Assembly: GCA_945873815.1 (NCBI GenBank)
Contig: CAMCEE010000004.1
Coordinates: forward strand, 62,001 to 126,000
DNA: 64,000 bases
Origin: an uncultured Caryophanales bacterium
GTDB lineage: Bacteria > Bacillota_I > Bacilli_A > RFN20 > CAG-449
Direction: 5' to 3'
A program made the translations under genes and the position numbers. Below are positions 9,445-17,744 of this stretch, in pieces. Position 1 is the stretch's first letter, and every line of letters starts with the position of its first letter. The notes under the pieces are model-generated. The model made no database searches. It had not been told where the DNA came from and was given only the letters and a program-made list of their open reading frames with translations.

Positions 9445-12168
9445 CTATTTTTCTTGTAATTGCATTAGAGGATTTTCTTTAAAAACGTGATAAGTAGATG
9501 CTCTACTAGAAACAAATCCAATCACTAAACTTGTAATAAACATAATAAGAAATGGAATTCCAATTGCATTCGTTACTGAAATGGAAATTAGTAGTTCGGT
9601 TTTTTCTAATACCATACAAATAACAACAAGTGATATATATGAAAGAATAAGAGAATAAAAGGATAGAAAATATGAAAAGAGTTTATATAATCTTTTTATG
9701 CTCTTATCTTCATATCCATATAGTGAATAAATACCTATCTCCTTCCTTATCTCTGAAATGAACAAATTCGAAGATACTATAAGCATCAATAAAGTTGAAA
9801 GAAGGCAAAACGACGAGAAGAGAGACAATCCTCCAACAAGATAATTTTCCACTTCCTCAATATTCTTTGAATATTCTAAATAAGGTGCAGAAAAGATGAA
9901 TTTTTGATATTTTTCATTTAATTCAATTAGATCGTTTTCCAAGTCATTTCCACAATAATTTAAAACGCTTTTTTCAATTCCAGCACATTTTGTTTCAAAA
10001 TTGGTCGCAAGGAATGTCATAGGCCACAAGTTAGTTTGATATATTGCTATCTCCTTGTTTTCTACAATATGACTCACGTTTACTTTCACAATCTCAAATT
10101 CATTCCGATATCGCCCATTTGCATATTCAATATTCTTTAAATACATGATAAATAAAGGAGTTGAAGTGGAATTATTCGATACTCCAATCTTTTTTAATAA
10201 ACCAGTGCTTACACCTATAGAATTTACATTATTAAATCGAGTTGCATTATCAACATTAAAACGACAATAATTCGATTTAGTGGAATCAAGGAGACTTAAG
10301 GATAGAATGTTATCGTTCGTCATTGATAAAATAGTTGATTGATAAGCTCCTAAATTCTCTTCGCTATATGAATTAATATTGATAAATTCTTCTATTAGTT
10401 CATAATCCTGTGATATAAAAGTAGGATAAGTGAAGCCAGCCATCAAAACATCACCAATCGCATTATACCCTAAAGAAGAACAAGGGATAAAAGAATCTAG
10501 GTATGGAAATGCATCAACTAGATTATTACATTCACTTATTTTCATATAATTATTATGCGCATATTCAAAAGCCAATCCGTATCCATATTCCTTCTTAAAA
10601 CATTTAACTACAAAATCATTCAATGAATAATCTTCAAGCAAAACCTCCAAGAGATTTTGTCCATCCTTTTCATTAGTATATAAGTAATATTCTTTTTTTA
10701 AAGTCCAAGGGTAAAAACTATCTTCACTAAGAGCCAAGGATGATTCCAATTGCATTATTTCTTCATAAACATATTCACTCCAAAGCGAGTCGGTATGATA
10801 AAACGCTATATCATCGCTGATGGTATAGCCAACTAGATAAAAACTCGCTTCTAAATCATATTCCCATTCTTCATTTGTCGCAAACATCTTTACTTCGATA
10901 GGATTATCGATTAACGCCTTTAGAAGCGATGAATCATCAACGTATTCATATCCTAATTCAAGGCAAAGTCTACTAATCTCTCCATGAGGTAAAGATAAGA
11001 CAATTTCATCTTCTTGAAGTTTATCGTTAGAAAGATAAAACAAATCATTCTCCTCTTCTTGTATCGGTATAAAATCCTTTATAGCTCCAATTTTTAAACC
11101 TTGAATGTTCTTATATCTAGTATCAAAAACATATGAAAAATAATTTGCATCTTCAAACATCATATCAACATCACTTAAATAATTAACACCAAGATATTCC
11201 ATAGAGGAGTTGTATTTTTCCTTTATTCTCATAATATCTTTTTTCGAAATAGAAATATTCTCTTCAATCAAATATGATTCTTCTTTTTGTTCCATTACAA
11301 TTTGATTTTCTTTTACAACATTTCCTAAAGAAGACATGATTGAATCTTGTAAAGAAGAAGTTAAAATAAGACAAATCCCTAGACAAACAAAAGCGATAAG
11401 AGAGGAAAAAGTGGTAATCATAGTTCTAATTTTTTTACTAGATACTATCGTAAAAACGTGTTTAATCGCATATTGTAAAGGTAAAACATTTTCTTTTTTA
11501 TTTTCTTTCTTTTCCATTTTCTTTTTTTTAGCTTCGATTTTATCCATCGTTTTATTTTCTATCTTCCTCGATACACGCGCGTATTTTGAAATTATTTTCT
11601 CATCATGACTAACAAGAATGATTATCCTTCTTTTTGCTTCCTCTTTAAGCAAAGACATAATCACTTTCTTATTTGTTTCATCTAATCCTGAAGTGATTTC
11701 ATCACCAAGAATCACTGGAGTGTCTCTTAATATCCCCATCAACATATTCACTCTTTGCTTTTCTCCTCCTGAAAGAACTGATATCTTTTTATTACCATTC
11801 CTAAGATTAATTTTGCTTAATAGATTCTTACTTTCTTCCTTTGTAAGTTTTTTACCTAAGGCTACTTCAAGATTAGTAATCACGCTTTCATTCTCGATAA
11901 GTTTAGGCATTTGGAAAATATAGGTAATCTTTTCAAATCTCATTCTTTGTTTCTCTTCTTTACTCAGAAATGAAACATTTTCTTCATCAAAATAAAATTC
12001 CCCTTCATATCGATCTTCCATAAGAGAAAGGATATTCAATAAAGAACTCTTTCCAGAACCAGATTCTCCATATATGAAGTAAATGCCTGGCTCATTTATA
12101 TTCAATTCAATGTTTTTTAGAACCTCATTGTTCCCATACGATAAATTCAATCCACTAATTCTAATCAT
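9445..12168 (-). CDS. ABC exporter, fused ATPase and FtsX-like permease (long subunit)
   Basis: MacB/FtsX-type transporter half with the ATPase in front. Residues about 1-215 form the ABC domain: Walker A GESGSGKSS, signature LSGGEKQR, Walker B VILGDE and the switch histidine in ILVSHDEK. A Lys/Glu-rich linker leads to a first membrane segment (about 248-270). An extracytoplasmic region of roughly 500 residues follows, then three C-terminal membrane segments. At 907 residues it is much longer than its partner. Its ATG shares one base with the stop of the preceding ABC gene (TAATG), so they are made together and probably form a heterodimer. The substrate is unknown; peptide or lipid handling outside the membrane is plausible for this fold. 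Confidence 0.85.
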   Translation of the reverse strand: MIRISGLNLSYGNNEVLKNIELNINEPGIYFIYGESGSGKSSLLNILSLMEDRYEGEFYFDEENVSFLSKEEKQRMRFEKITYIFQMPKLIENESVITNLEVALGKKLTKEESKNLLSKINLRNGNKKISVLSGGEKQRVNMLMGILRDTPVILGDEITSGLDETNKKVIMSLLKEEAKRRIIILVSHDEKIISKYARVSRKIENKTMDKIEAKKKKMEKKENKKENVLPLQYAIKHVFTIVSSKKIRTMITTFSSLIAFVCLGICLILTSSLQDSIMSSLGNVVKENQIVMEQKEESYLIEENISISKKDIMRIKEKYNSSMEYLGVNYLSDVDMMFEDANYFSYVFDTRYKNIQGLKIGAIKDFIPIQEEENDLFYLSNDKLQEDEIVLSLPHGEISRLCLELGYEYVDDSSLLKALIDNPIEVKMFATNEEWEYDLEASFYLVGYTISDDIAFYHTDSLWSEYVYEEIMQLESSLALSEDSFYPWTLKKEYYLYTNEKDGQNLLEVLLEDYSLNDFVVKCFKKEYGYGLAFEYAHNNYMKISECNNLVDAFPYLDSFIPCSSLGYNAIGDVLMAGFTYPTFISQDYELIEEFININSYSEENLGAYQSTILSMTNDNILSLSLLDSTKSNYCRFNVDNATRFNNVNSIGVSTGLLKKIGVSNNSTSTPLFIMYLKNIEYANGRYRNEFEIVKVNVSHIVENKEIAIYQTNLWPMTFLATNFETKCAGIEKSVLNYCGNDLENDLIELNEKYQKFIFSAPYLEYSKNIEEVENYLVGGLSLFSSFCLLSTLLMLIVSSNLFISEIRKEIGIYSLYGYEDKSIKRLYKLFSYFLSFYSLILSYISLVVICMVLEKTELLISISVTNAIGIPFLIMFITSLVIGFVSSRASTYHVFKENPLMQLQEK

Positions 12169-14177
12169 TATTCTTCCCTCATAACTTCTCCAAGTTGCAT
12201 CTTATTAATACGATTAAACGATGATAAGGAGCTAATCAATGTGATTACGACTACTAATACCAATCCGATATATGCATTTCTAAGTGAAATCTTTGATGGA
12301 ATAGAAACTATTAACCCTTGTAACAATGTCTTATTGATTAGAATCGATCCTAAGGAATAAAAAGACAAAGAAAAGCAAAGACCTGCTATACCCACGAATA
12401 AGCTGCAAAACAAATAAACTAACATCAAGTCTTTTTTCATAATCCCAATGCATCTCATTATTCCAATGTCTACTTTATTGTCCGAAACAATAGAATCTAA
12501 TGATAGTGATAATAAAAGAATAGAAATGATAATCGTAATTGCAATAAAAATCGTGACCACTTCATACACTGCATCAAAAACATTGGAAAATGAAGAGATG
12601 ATTTCTAAAGAATCATTTTTCATTTCAAAATGATTGTTATCATAATTTGTTTTATTAACCGTTTCATAAATGGAAGGCACGGACTTAAGATCATCTATCT
12701 CCAGAAACAAAGAATATGAAATATATGGATCATTATCGTAAGTGTAAGAAGTCAATCGATCATATAACGAAAGATCATCGTTAAAATGTTTTGATAAATT
12801 AGGTAGTTTAATCTTCTTTGTAACGCTTTCTAAATAATCATACGGATAATATATTCTAGGCGTCTCAATTAAAGAGAATTCATCATATTCACCTACAATT
12901 TCAACTTTTACCTCCTTAATGAATGAATCGCTTATTATCTTACTATCCTTAGTTTTATAATCTATTGATGTGGATAAATCTAGAAAAAATGATTCTTGAT
13001 TAACGATTTCCATTGCCTTCTTATTTGCAATCATCTCAAAAAGAGAAGTAGGAATATCTCCGTTTAATCCTTTTTTTAAATATCTATGCATAGATATAGC
13101 GTATGGAACAAATTCAATCTTATCTATGTACTTTCTTTTGTCTTCACTTTTATACACTTTTGGATAACGAGGAATAAAAGGAGATAAATCATAACATAAT
13201 ACATTGTTTTCTAATACATCATTTATCAATTCTAATTCATTTACATTTGGCCTAACATTCTTTAATAGAGTAAAATTACTATTCTCTAATTTTGTTTCAT
13301 TAATCAGTGAAAGATTCATCAGATTATAATTTAAAACATTATTTATATTTGAGGATATTTCTGAATTAATACTAGAATATGTATTGAGAGAAAGAAGAAA
13401 AAAAGAGAGTGATAATCCTAAAGAAACGATTGAAAATAAAATCTTTCGGAATTGACTTTTCACAATTGAAAAGCACATTTTAAGCATATATTTCAATGAT
13501 AATGAATACTTCTTGTTTTCAATATTGTTACTACTTTTAGTTTCGTTTATTGATTCTTCTTTAACACATCCATTTTCAATTCTTAATATTACATCACTAT
13601 AAGAGGAAACATGTTCTTTATTATGCGTAACTACAATTACTAATTTTCTTAATGAAATCTCTTTTAATAAATCCATTATCGCTTTAGCATTTTCTTTATC
13701 TAATGATCCTGTTGGTTCATCGCATAATATTATTGATGAAGAAGAAACAAGAGATCTAGCAATTGCAATTCTTTGTTTTTCTCCTCCTGATAAGGTCTTT
13801 ACATCTTGTTTAAGTTTTCTATCGATATTTGCCTCTTTTGCACATTTTAATATCGCTTCATTTTTACCACTACGATTATTGATTCCAATATTATCAAAAG
13901 GTGAAAAAAATGATACTAAACTATAATTTTGAAATATATATGATGTCGCTTCATTTCTGAATCTATCAAAATTTTTAACTTTCTTATTTCGATAAAATAT
14001 CTCTCCTCTATCTAACTTAGTGATACCTAATATGCACTTTAAAAAAGTTGATTTTCCACACCCAGATTCTCCAGTAATCGAGACAAGTCCAGTATTAGGA
14101 AAACGTATCGATACATCGTTAATAACACACTGATCCTTAAATGATTTTGTAATCTTTCTCACTTCTAATAACGCCAT
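12168..14177 (-). CDS. ABC exporter, fused ATPase and FtsX-like permease (short subunit)
   Basis: Partner of the downstream 907-residue exporter subunit. The N-terminal ABC domain (about 1-210) carries Walker A GESGCGKST, signature LSGGEKQRIAIARS, Walker B IILCDEPTG and the switch histidine VVVTHNKEH. A membrane segment at about 243-265 leads to an outside domain of about 290 residues, then three membrane segments; SLDSIVSDNKVDIGIMRC marks the FtsX fold after the second. The ATG at 14177 follows seven T and a hairpin that contains its GGAG. It interrupts an otherwise housekeeping run between the DUF951 gene and ychF, suggesting acquisition or lineage-specific placement, although base use looks like the neighbours. 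Confidence 0.87.
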   Translation of the reverse strand: MALLEVRKITKSFKDQCVINDVSIRFPNTGLVSITGESGCGKSTFLKCILGITKLDRGEIFYRNKKVKNFDRFRNEATSYIFQNYSLVSFFSPFDNIGINNRSGKNEAILKCAKEANIDRKLKQDVKTLSGGEKQRIAIARSLVSSSSIILCDEPTGSLDKENAKAIMDLLKEISLRKLVIVVTHNKEHVSSYSDVILRIENGCVKEESINETKSSNNIENKKYSLSLKYMLKMCFSIVKSQFRKILFSIVSLGLSLSFFLLSLNTYSSINSEISSNINNVLNYNLMNLSLINETKLENSNFTLLKNVRPNVNELELINDVLENNVLCYDLSPFIPRYPKVYKSEDKRKYIDKIEFVPYAISMHRYLKKGLNGDIPTSLFEMIANKKAMEIVNQESFFLDLSTSIDYKTKDSKIISDSFIKEVKVEIVGEYDEFSLIETPRIYYPYDYLESVTKKIKLPNLSKHFNDDLSLYDRLTSYTYDNDPYISYSLFLEIDDLKSVPSIYETVNKTNYDNNHFEMKNDSLEIISSFSNVFDAVYEVVTIFIAITIIISILLLSLSLDSIVSDNKVDIGIMRCIGIMKKDLMLVYLFCSLFVGIAGLCFSLSFYSLGSILINKTLLQGLIVSIPSKISLRNAYIGLVLVVVITLISSLSSFNRINKMQLGEVMREE

Positions 14178-14207
14178 AAAAAAACTCCATATAATTTATA
14201 TACGGAG
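14178..14207 (-). promoter_or_regulatory. Hairpin-U7-AUG element before the ABC operon
   Basis: On the minus strand CTCCGTATA pairs with TATATGGAG (one G-U) around a 5-base loop, followed by seven T and then the ATG at 14177. It has the form of an intrinsic terminator for the DUF951 gene, whose stop is 13 bases before it. Its 3' arm also holds GGAG, the Shine-Dalgarno of the ABC gene. Confidence 0.6.
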
Positions 14208-14219
14208 AATTATTACATT

Positions 14220-14420
14220 TTACTGTTTTTTTATAATTTTTTTTGCTTTTTTATTAAAATCTTCTCTAGAAAGCATGATCACATTTCCACATCCTAGACA
14301 CTTAATCTTAATATCCGCGCCAAGACGAATAATCTCAAATTGTTTTGATTTACTTACACAAGGATGAGGTTTTCTCATTTCTACGATATCATTCAATTCA
14401 TAATCTTTATTTTCTACCAT
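14220..14420 (-). CDS. DUF951 family small protein
   Basis: Function unknown. The 66-residue product has the typical DUF951 layout: YELNDIVEMRKPHPC near the start, RLGADIKIKCLGCG in the middle and a Lys-rich end. Three conserved cysteines (KPHPC and CLGC) could bind zinc, and the fold is probably a small beta-barrel. I choose the ATG at 14420 because family members begin a few residues before the DIVEM motif; ATGs at 14432 and 14447 are possible, and none has a strong ribosome-binding site. It overlaps the end of folD by 14 bases, so re-initiation from folD is likely. The family is commonly a neighbour of ychF in Bacilli. Confidence 0.8.
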   Translation of the reverse strand: MVENKDYELNDIVEMRKPHPCVSKSKQFEIIRLGADIKIKCLGCGNVIMLSREDFNKKAKKIIKKQ

Positions 14421-15237
14421 TTCTTCTTTCATAAAGAGTTGTAACATTATCCATCAAGCATGCTGATGTTACACTCCCTACGCCTCCTGGAACTTTCGTA
14501 ATCTTACCTATATTATCTGATAATTTTACATCACCGACAATCTTATCCTCTAAATAATGTATACCTGCATCTAAAATAATGACTCCATCCTTGCATTTTT
14601 TTGCATCGATGAATTCTTGTTTTCCAATTGATGCAACAACAATATCCGCTTTTAGCAATAAATCATCTAGATTCTTTGTTTTAGAATGAGCAATTGTAAC
14701 TGTAGCATTCATATTAAGCAATAGCATTGCAACTGGTTTACCTACAGAAATCGATCGACCAATAACTAAAACATTCTTTCCTTCAACTTCAATATTATTA
14801 TCTTTAACCATTTCAATAATTGCTCTTGAAGTTGCAGGTGCAAGAGAATCTTTTTTCCCAACAAATAAATCACCTAAAGATAAGGGATTCATACAATCCA
14901 CATCCTTATAAGGTGAAATATGAGAAAATATTGATAATTCATTTGCTCCTTTAAATAATGGACGAGTTATCATACAAGCATCAATTGAATCGTCTTTATT
15001 GATTCTTTCAATCTCATCAATGTATTCTTCTTCACTTGACTTCATCGTTTTAACAACGACTTCTATTCCTAAAGAAGCTCCAACTTTAATTTGTGCGTTT
15101 ACATAACCAACGCTAGAAGAATCCTCTTCATTCATCAAAACCATCATCTTAGGTGAACGATTAAATGAAGATATTCTATTTTTAATATCTTCTTTAATTC
15201 TATCTGCGCTTGGTTTTCCTAATAATAATTCCATCAT
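14407..15237 (-). CDS. folD: FolD-like methylene-THF dehydrogenase with altered cyclohydrolase site
   Basis: Belongs to the bifunctional methylene-tetrahydrofolate dehydrogenase/methenyl-tetrahydrofolate cyclohydrolase family; 276 residues, nearly full length. The NADP-binding region keeps GRSISVGKP and the HSKT segment, and the C-terminal signature is PGGVGSVT instead of PGGVGPMT. The substrate and cyclohydrolase site is changed. The conserved Tyr-Val-x-x-Lys is YVNAQ, so the catalytic lysine is Gln. The usual VQLPLP is ITRPLF, so the glutamine is Thr. The PCTPxG segment is PATSRA. The KDVD aspartate remains. Human K56Q enzyme is known to keep dehydrogenase but lose cyclohydrolase activity, so this may be dehydrogenase only. 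It overlaps fhs by four bases (ATGA). Confidence 0.85.
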   Translation of the reverse strand: MMELLLGKPSADRIKEDIKNRISSFNRSPKMMVLMNEEDSSSVGYVNAQIKVGASLGIEVVVKTMKSSEEEYIDEIERINKDDSIDACMITRPLFKGANELSIFSHISPYKDVDCMNPLSLGDLFVGKKDSLAPATSRAIIEMVKDNNIEVEGKNVLVIGRSISVGKPVAMLLLNMNATVTIAHSKTKNLDDLLLKADIVVASIGKQEFIDAKKCKDGVIILDAGIHYLEDKIVGDVKLSDNIGKITKVPGGVGSVTSACLMDNVTTLYERRNGRK

Positions 15238-16850
15238 TCATCCTCCATCTTCACTGCAGCTGGAACCTTTGGAAGTCCAGGTAGAGTAAGAATTGATCCA
15301 GTTAAAGGAATAATAAACTTAGCTCCATTTGATAGATTGACTTCACGAATGTTAATAGTGAATCCACGTGGAGTATTTAAAAGTTTTGGATCATCGCTAA
15401 AGGATTGAGGAGTTTTAGCCATGCATATATAGTAGTCCTCACATCCTAACTCTACATACTTTTTTATATCTTCTTCTGCCTTTAAAGAATAAGTAACTTT
15501 ATCTGCGCGATAAATCTCTTTACAGATTTTTTCAATTTTTTCTTTAATTGTCATCTCTTTTCTAGAATATAAAGGATGATATGATGATTTATCATCATTT
15601 AACGCACCAATAACCATATCTGCAAGTTCAATACATCCTTCTCCACCCTTAGTAAATCCATCAACAAAACTTACTCTATACTCGTTTTCGATACACCACT
15701 TACGCAACGTTTCAATTTCTTCCTCGTTATCAGTTTCAAAATGATTAATCGCAACAACAACATCCATTCCGAATTTTTTAATATTTTCTAAATGTTGTTT
15801 CAAATTGCTTATACCAATATTTAATGCATTAAGGTTTAATTCTTCAATTCTTTCTAAATCTTGTCCACCATGCATTTTCAATGCTCTAATCGTTGCAACC
15901 ATAACAACTAAATTAGGTTTTAAACCACCTTCTTGACATTTGATATCTAAAAATTTTTCAGCACCTAAATCTGCACCAAAACCCGCTTCCGTTACGACTA
16001 CATCCGCTAATTTCAAAGCTAATTTCGTTTCTAATATAGAGTTACACCCATGCGCAATATTTGCAAATGGTCCACCATGTACAAGCACCGGATTATTTTC
16101 TAAGGTTTGAACAATGTTAGGATTCAATGCATCCTTCATAAGTTTCATTATTGCATTTGTGATCTTTAAATCTTTTACGTATACTGGTTTATTATCAAAT
16201 GTATAAGCAACGATGATTTCACCTAAGCGCATTTTAAAGTCTTCCTTTGAGGTAGCTAGGCACATAATAGCCATCATCTCACTTGCAACAGTGATTACAA
16301 AACCATCTTTTCTTTCGACCCCATTTACCTTACTTCCTTGAGCGATTGTTATCTCTCTTAAAGTACGATCGTTCATATCTAATGCTCTTTTCCATACTAC
16401 CTTAGAAGGATCGATATTTAATTCATTTCCTTGATAGATGACATTATCAATTACTGCAGAAATAAGATTAATAGATGAAGTCAAAGCGTGCATATCACCC
16501 GTAAAATGAAGATTGATATCTTCCTTTGGTTCAATAGAAACTCTTCCTCCACCAGTAGCTCCACCTTTAACTCCAAAAACAGGTCCTAAAGAAGGTTCAC
16601 GAAGACAAGCTACCGCATTTATATTTTTCTTTCTTAATCCTTCTAGTAAAGCGATGGACATAGTGGTTTTACCTTCTCCTGCTTTAGTTGGAGTAATCGC
16701 AGTGACAAGAACCAATTTCCCATTATCCCTACTTTTAATTTCATCCCATAAAGCGTAATCAATCTTTGCTTTATATTTTCCATAAGGTTCTACATATTTT
16801 TCATCAATGCTTAATTTTTTTGCAATATTATATATGTTTTCTAAAGCCAT
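15234..16850 (-). CDS. fhs: Formate-tetrahydrofolate ligase
   Basis: ATP-dependent enzyme that joins formate to tetrahydrofolate to give 10-formyl-THF for purine and fMet-tRNA synthesis. The 538 residues are close to the family's about 556. The P-loop region is TPTKAGEGKTT at about residues 52-62, and EPSLGPVFGVKGGATGGG follows as a diagnostic stretch. The C-terminal end LPGLPKVPAA is typical. The start has no strong upstream ribosome-binding site, only AT-rich sequence with AGGAAT. It runs into folD with an ATGA overlap, so the two folate enzymes are produced together. If FolD lacks cyclohydrolase, Fhs would be the main source of 10-formyl-THF. Confidence 0.95.
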   Translation of the reverse strand: MALENIYNIAKKLSIDEKYVEPYGKYKAKIDYALWDEIKSRDNGKLVLVTAITPTKAGEGKTTMSIALLEGLRKKNINAVACLREPSLGPVFGVKGGATGGGRVSIEPKEDINLHFTGDMHALTSSINLISAVIDNVIYQGNELNIDPSKVVWKRALDMNDRTLREITIAQGSKVNGVERKDGFVITVASEMMAIMCLATSKEDFKMRLGEIIVAYTFDNKPVYVKDLKITNAIMKLMKDALNPNIVQTLENNPVLVHGGPFANIAHGCNSILETKLALKLADVVVTEAGFGADLGAEKFLDIKCQEGGLKPNLVVMVATIRALKMHGGQDLERIEELNLNALNIGISNLKQHLENIKKFGMDVVVAINHFETDNEEEIETLRKWCIENEYRVSFVDGFTKGGEGCIELADMVIGALNDDKSSYHPLYSRKEMTIKEKIEKICKEIYRADKVTYSLKAEEDIKKYVELGCEDYYICMAKTPQSFSDDPKLLNTPRGFTINIREVNLSNGAKFIIPLTGSILTLPGLPKVPAAVKMEDE

Positions 16851-16853
16851 AAT

Positions 16854-17744
16854 CTATTCCTCCCCATTAAATAGTTTTATTATGTATTCATACGCCTCAT
16901 TAGATGAATTAAACCACGTCACATTCATCTGATGTTTAAAATATGTCATTTGTCTTTTTGCGTAATTCCGAGTATTCTTCTTTATCTTCTCCTTAATATT
17001 CTCAATTGAATCATGATTTTCAAGCCCCTCAATTATTTCTTTATAACCAATTGCTTGAAAAGAACGAAGATTGTGAGGATATTTTTCCATCAATTCTTTC
17101 ACTTCATCTAATAGACCCATTTCAAACATTAATTCAACTCTTTCATTGATGATTTGATTTAGTTCTTCTCTATCGCGAGTAAGACCTATAAATCTTACAT
17201 CGTAGATAGGTTCATGTTTTTGTTCTTCTATGATATCCGATTTTTTCTTTCCCGAAGTAAAGAATATTTGAAGTGCTCTTAATACTCTCTTTCGATTATT
17301 CATATGGATTTTCTTTGCTTCTTCTTCATCAACTTTTTTAAGTTCATTATGAAGTTCCTCGTTAGAATAATCATCGTATTTTGACATATCGTATTTAACT
17401 TCTTCTTTACGTAAATCAAAATCATAAAATCCTGCTTTTAAATACATTCCTGTCCCACCACAAACAATGATAGGGACTCCCTTTTTCTCTAATTCATCTA
17501 TCTTATTTCTAATAGAGCATTGATAGTCGAATGAAGAAAAATTATACGTTGGTTCCACATAATCAAAAAGATGGTGAGGAACGATTTGTCTTTCTTCTTT
17601 TGAAGGCTTTGCCGTTCCTATATCCATTTCCTTATAAATTTGAAAAGCGTCTCCATTCACGATTTCGCCTCCAACTTTTAAAGCTACATCGCATGCGAGT
17701 TTCGATTTTCCAATTCCTGTTGGACCAACAATACATACAATCAT
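16854..17744 (-). CDS. miaA: tRNA dimethylallyltransferase
   Basis: Adds a dimethylallyl group to N6 of A37 in tRNAs that read codons starting with U, the substrate for MiaB. The 296 residues are normal. GPTGIGKSK is the P-loop at about residues 7-15, NGDAFQIYKEMDIGTAKP carries the catalytic region, and FQAIGYKE lies in the C-terminal part. The ATG shares one base with the mutL stop (TAATG). The order mutS-mutL-miaA is conserved in Bacilli. Its isoprenoid donor presumably comes from the MEP pathway (ispF, dxr). Confidence 0.95.
   Translation of the reverse strand: MIVCIVGPTGIGKSKLACDVALKVGGEIVNGDAFQIYKEMDIGTAKPSKEERQIVPHHLFDYVEPTYNFSSFDYQCSIRNKIDELEKKGVPIIVCGGTGMYLKAGFYDFDLRKEEVKYDMSKYDDYSNEELHNELKKVDEEEAKKIHMNNRKRVLRALQIFFTSGKKKSDIIEEQKHEPIYDVRFIGLTRDREELNQIINERVELMFEMGLLDEVKELMEKYPHNLRSFQAIGYKEIIEGLENHDSIENIKEKIKKNTRNYAKRQMTYFKHQMNVTWFNSSNEAYEYIIKLFNGEE

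Noticed and set aside
15234-15237. Possibility that the organism reads TGA as tryptophan
   Set aside because: TGA ends fhs, trmFO and nth in positions that make sense as stops, and tryptophan codons in conserved places are TGG.
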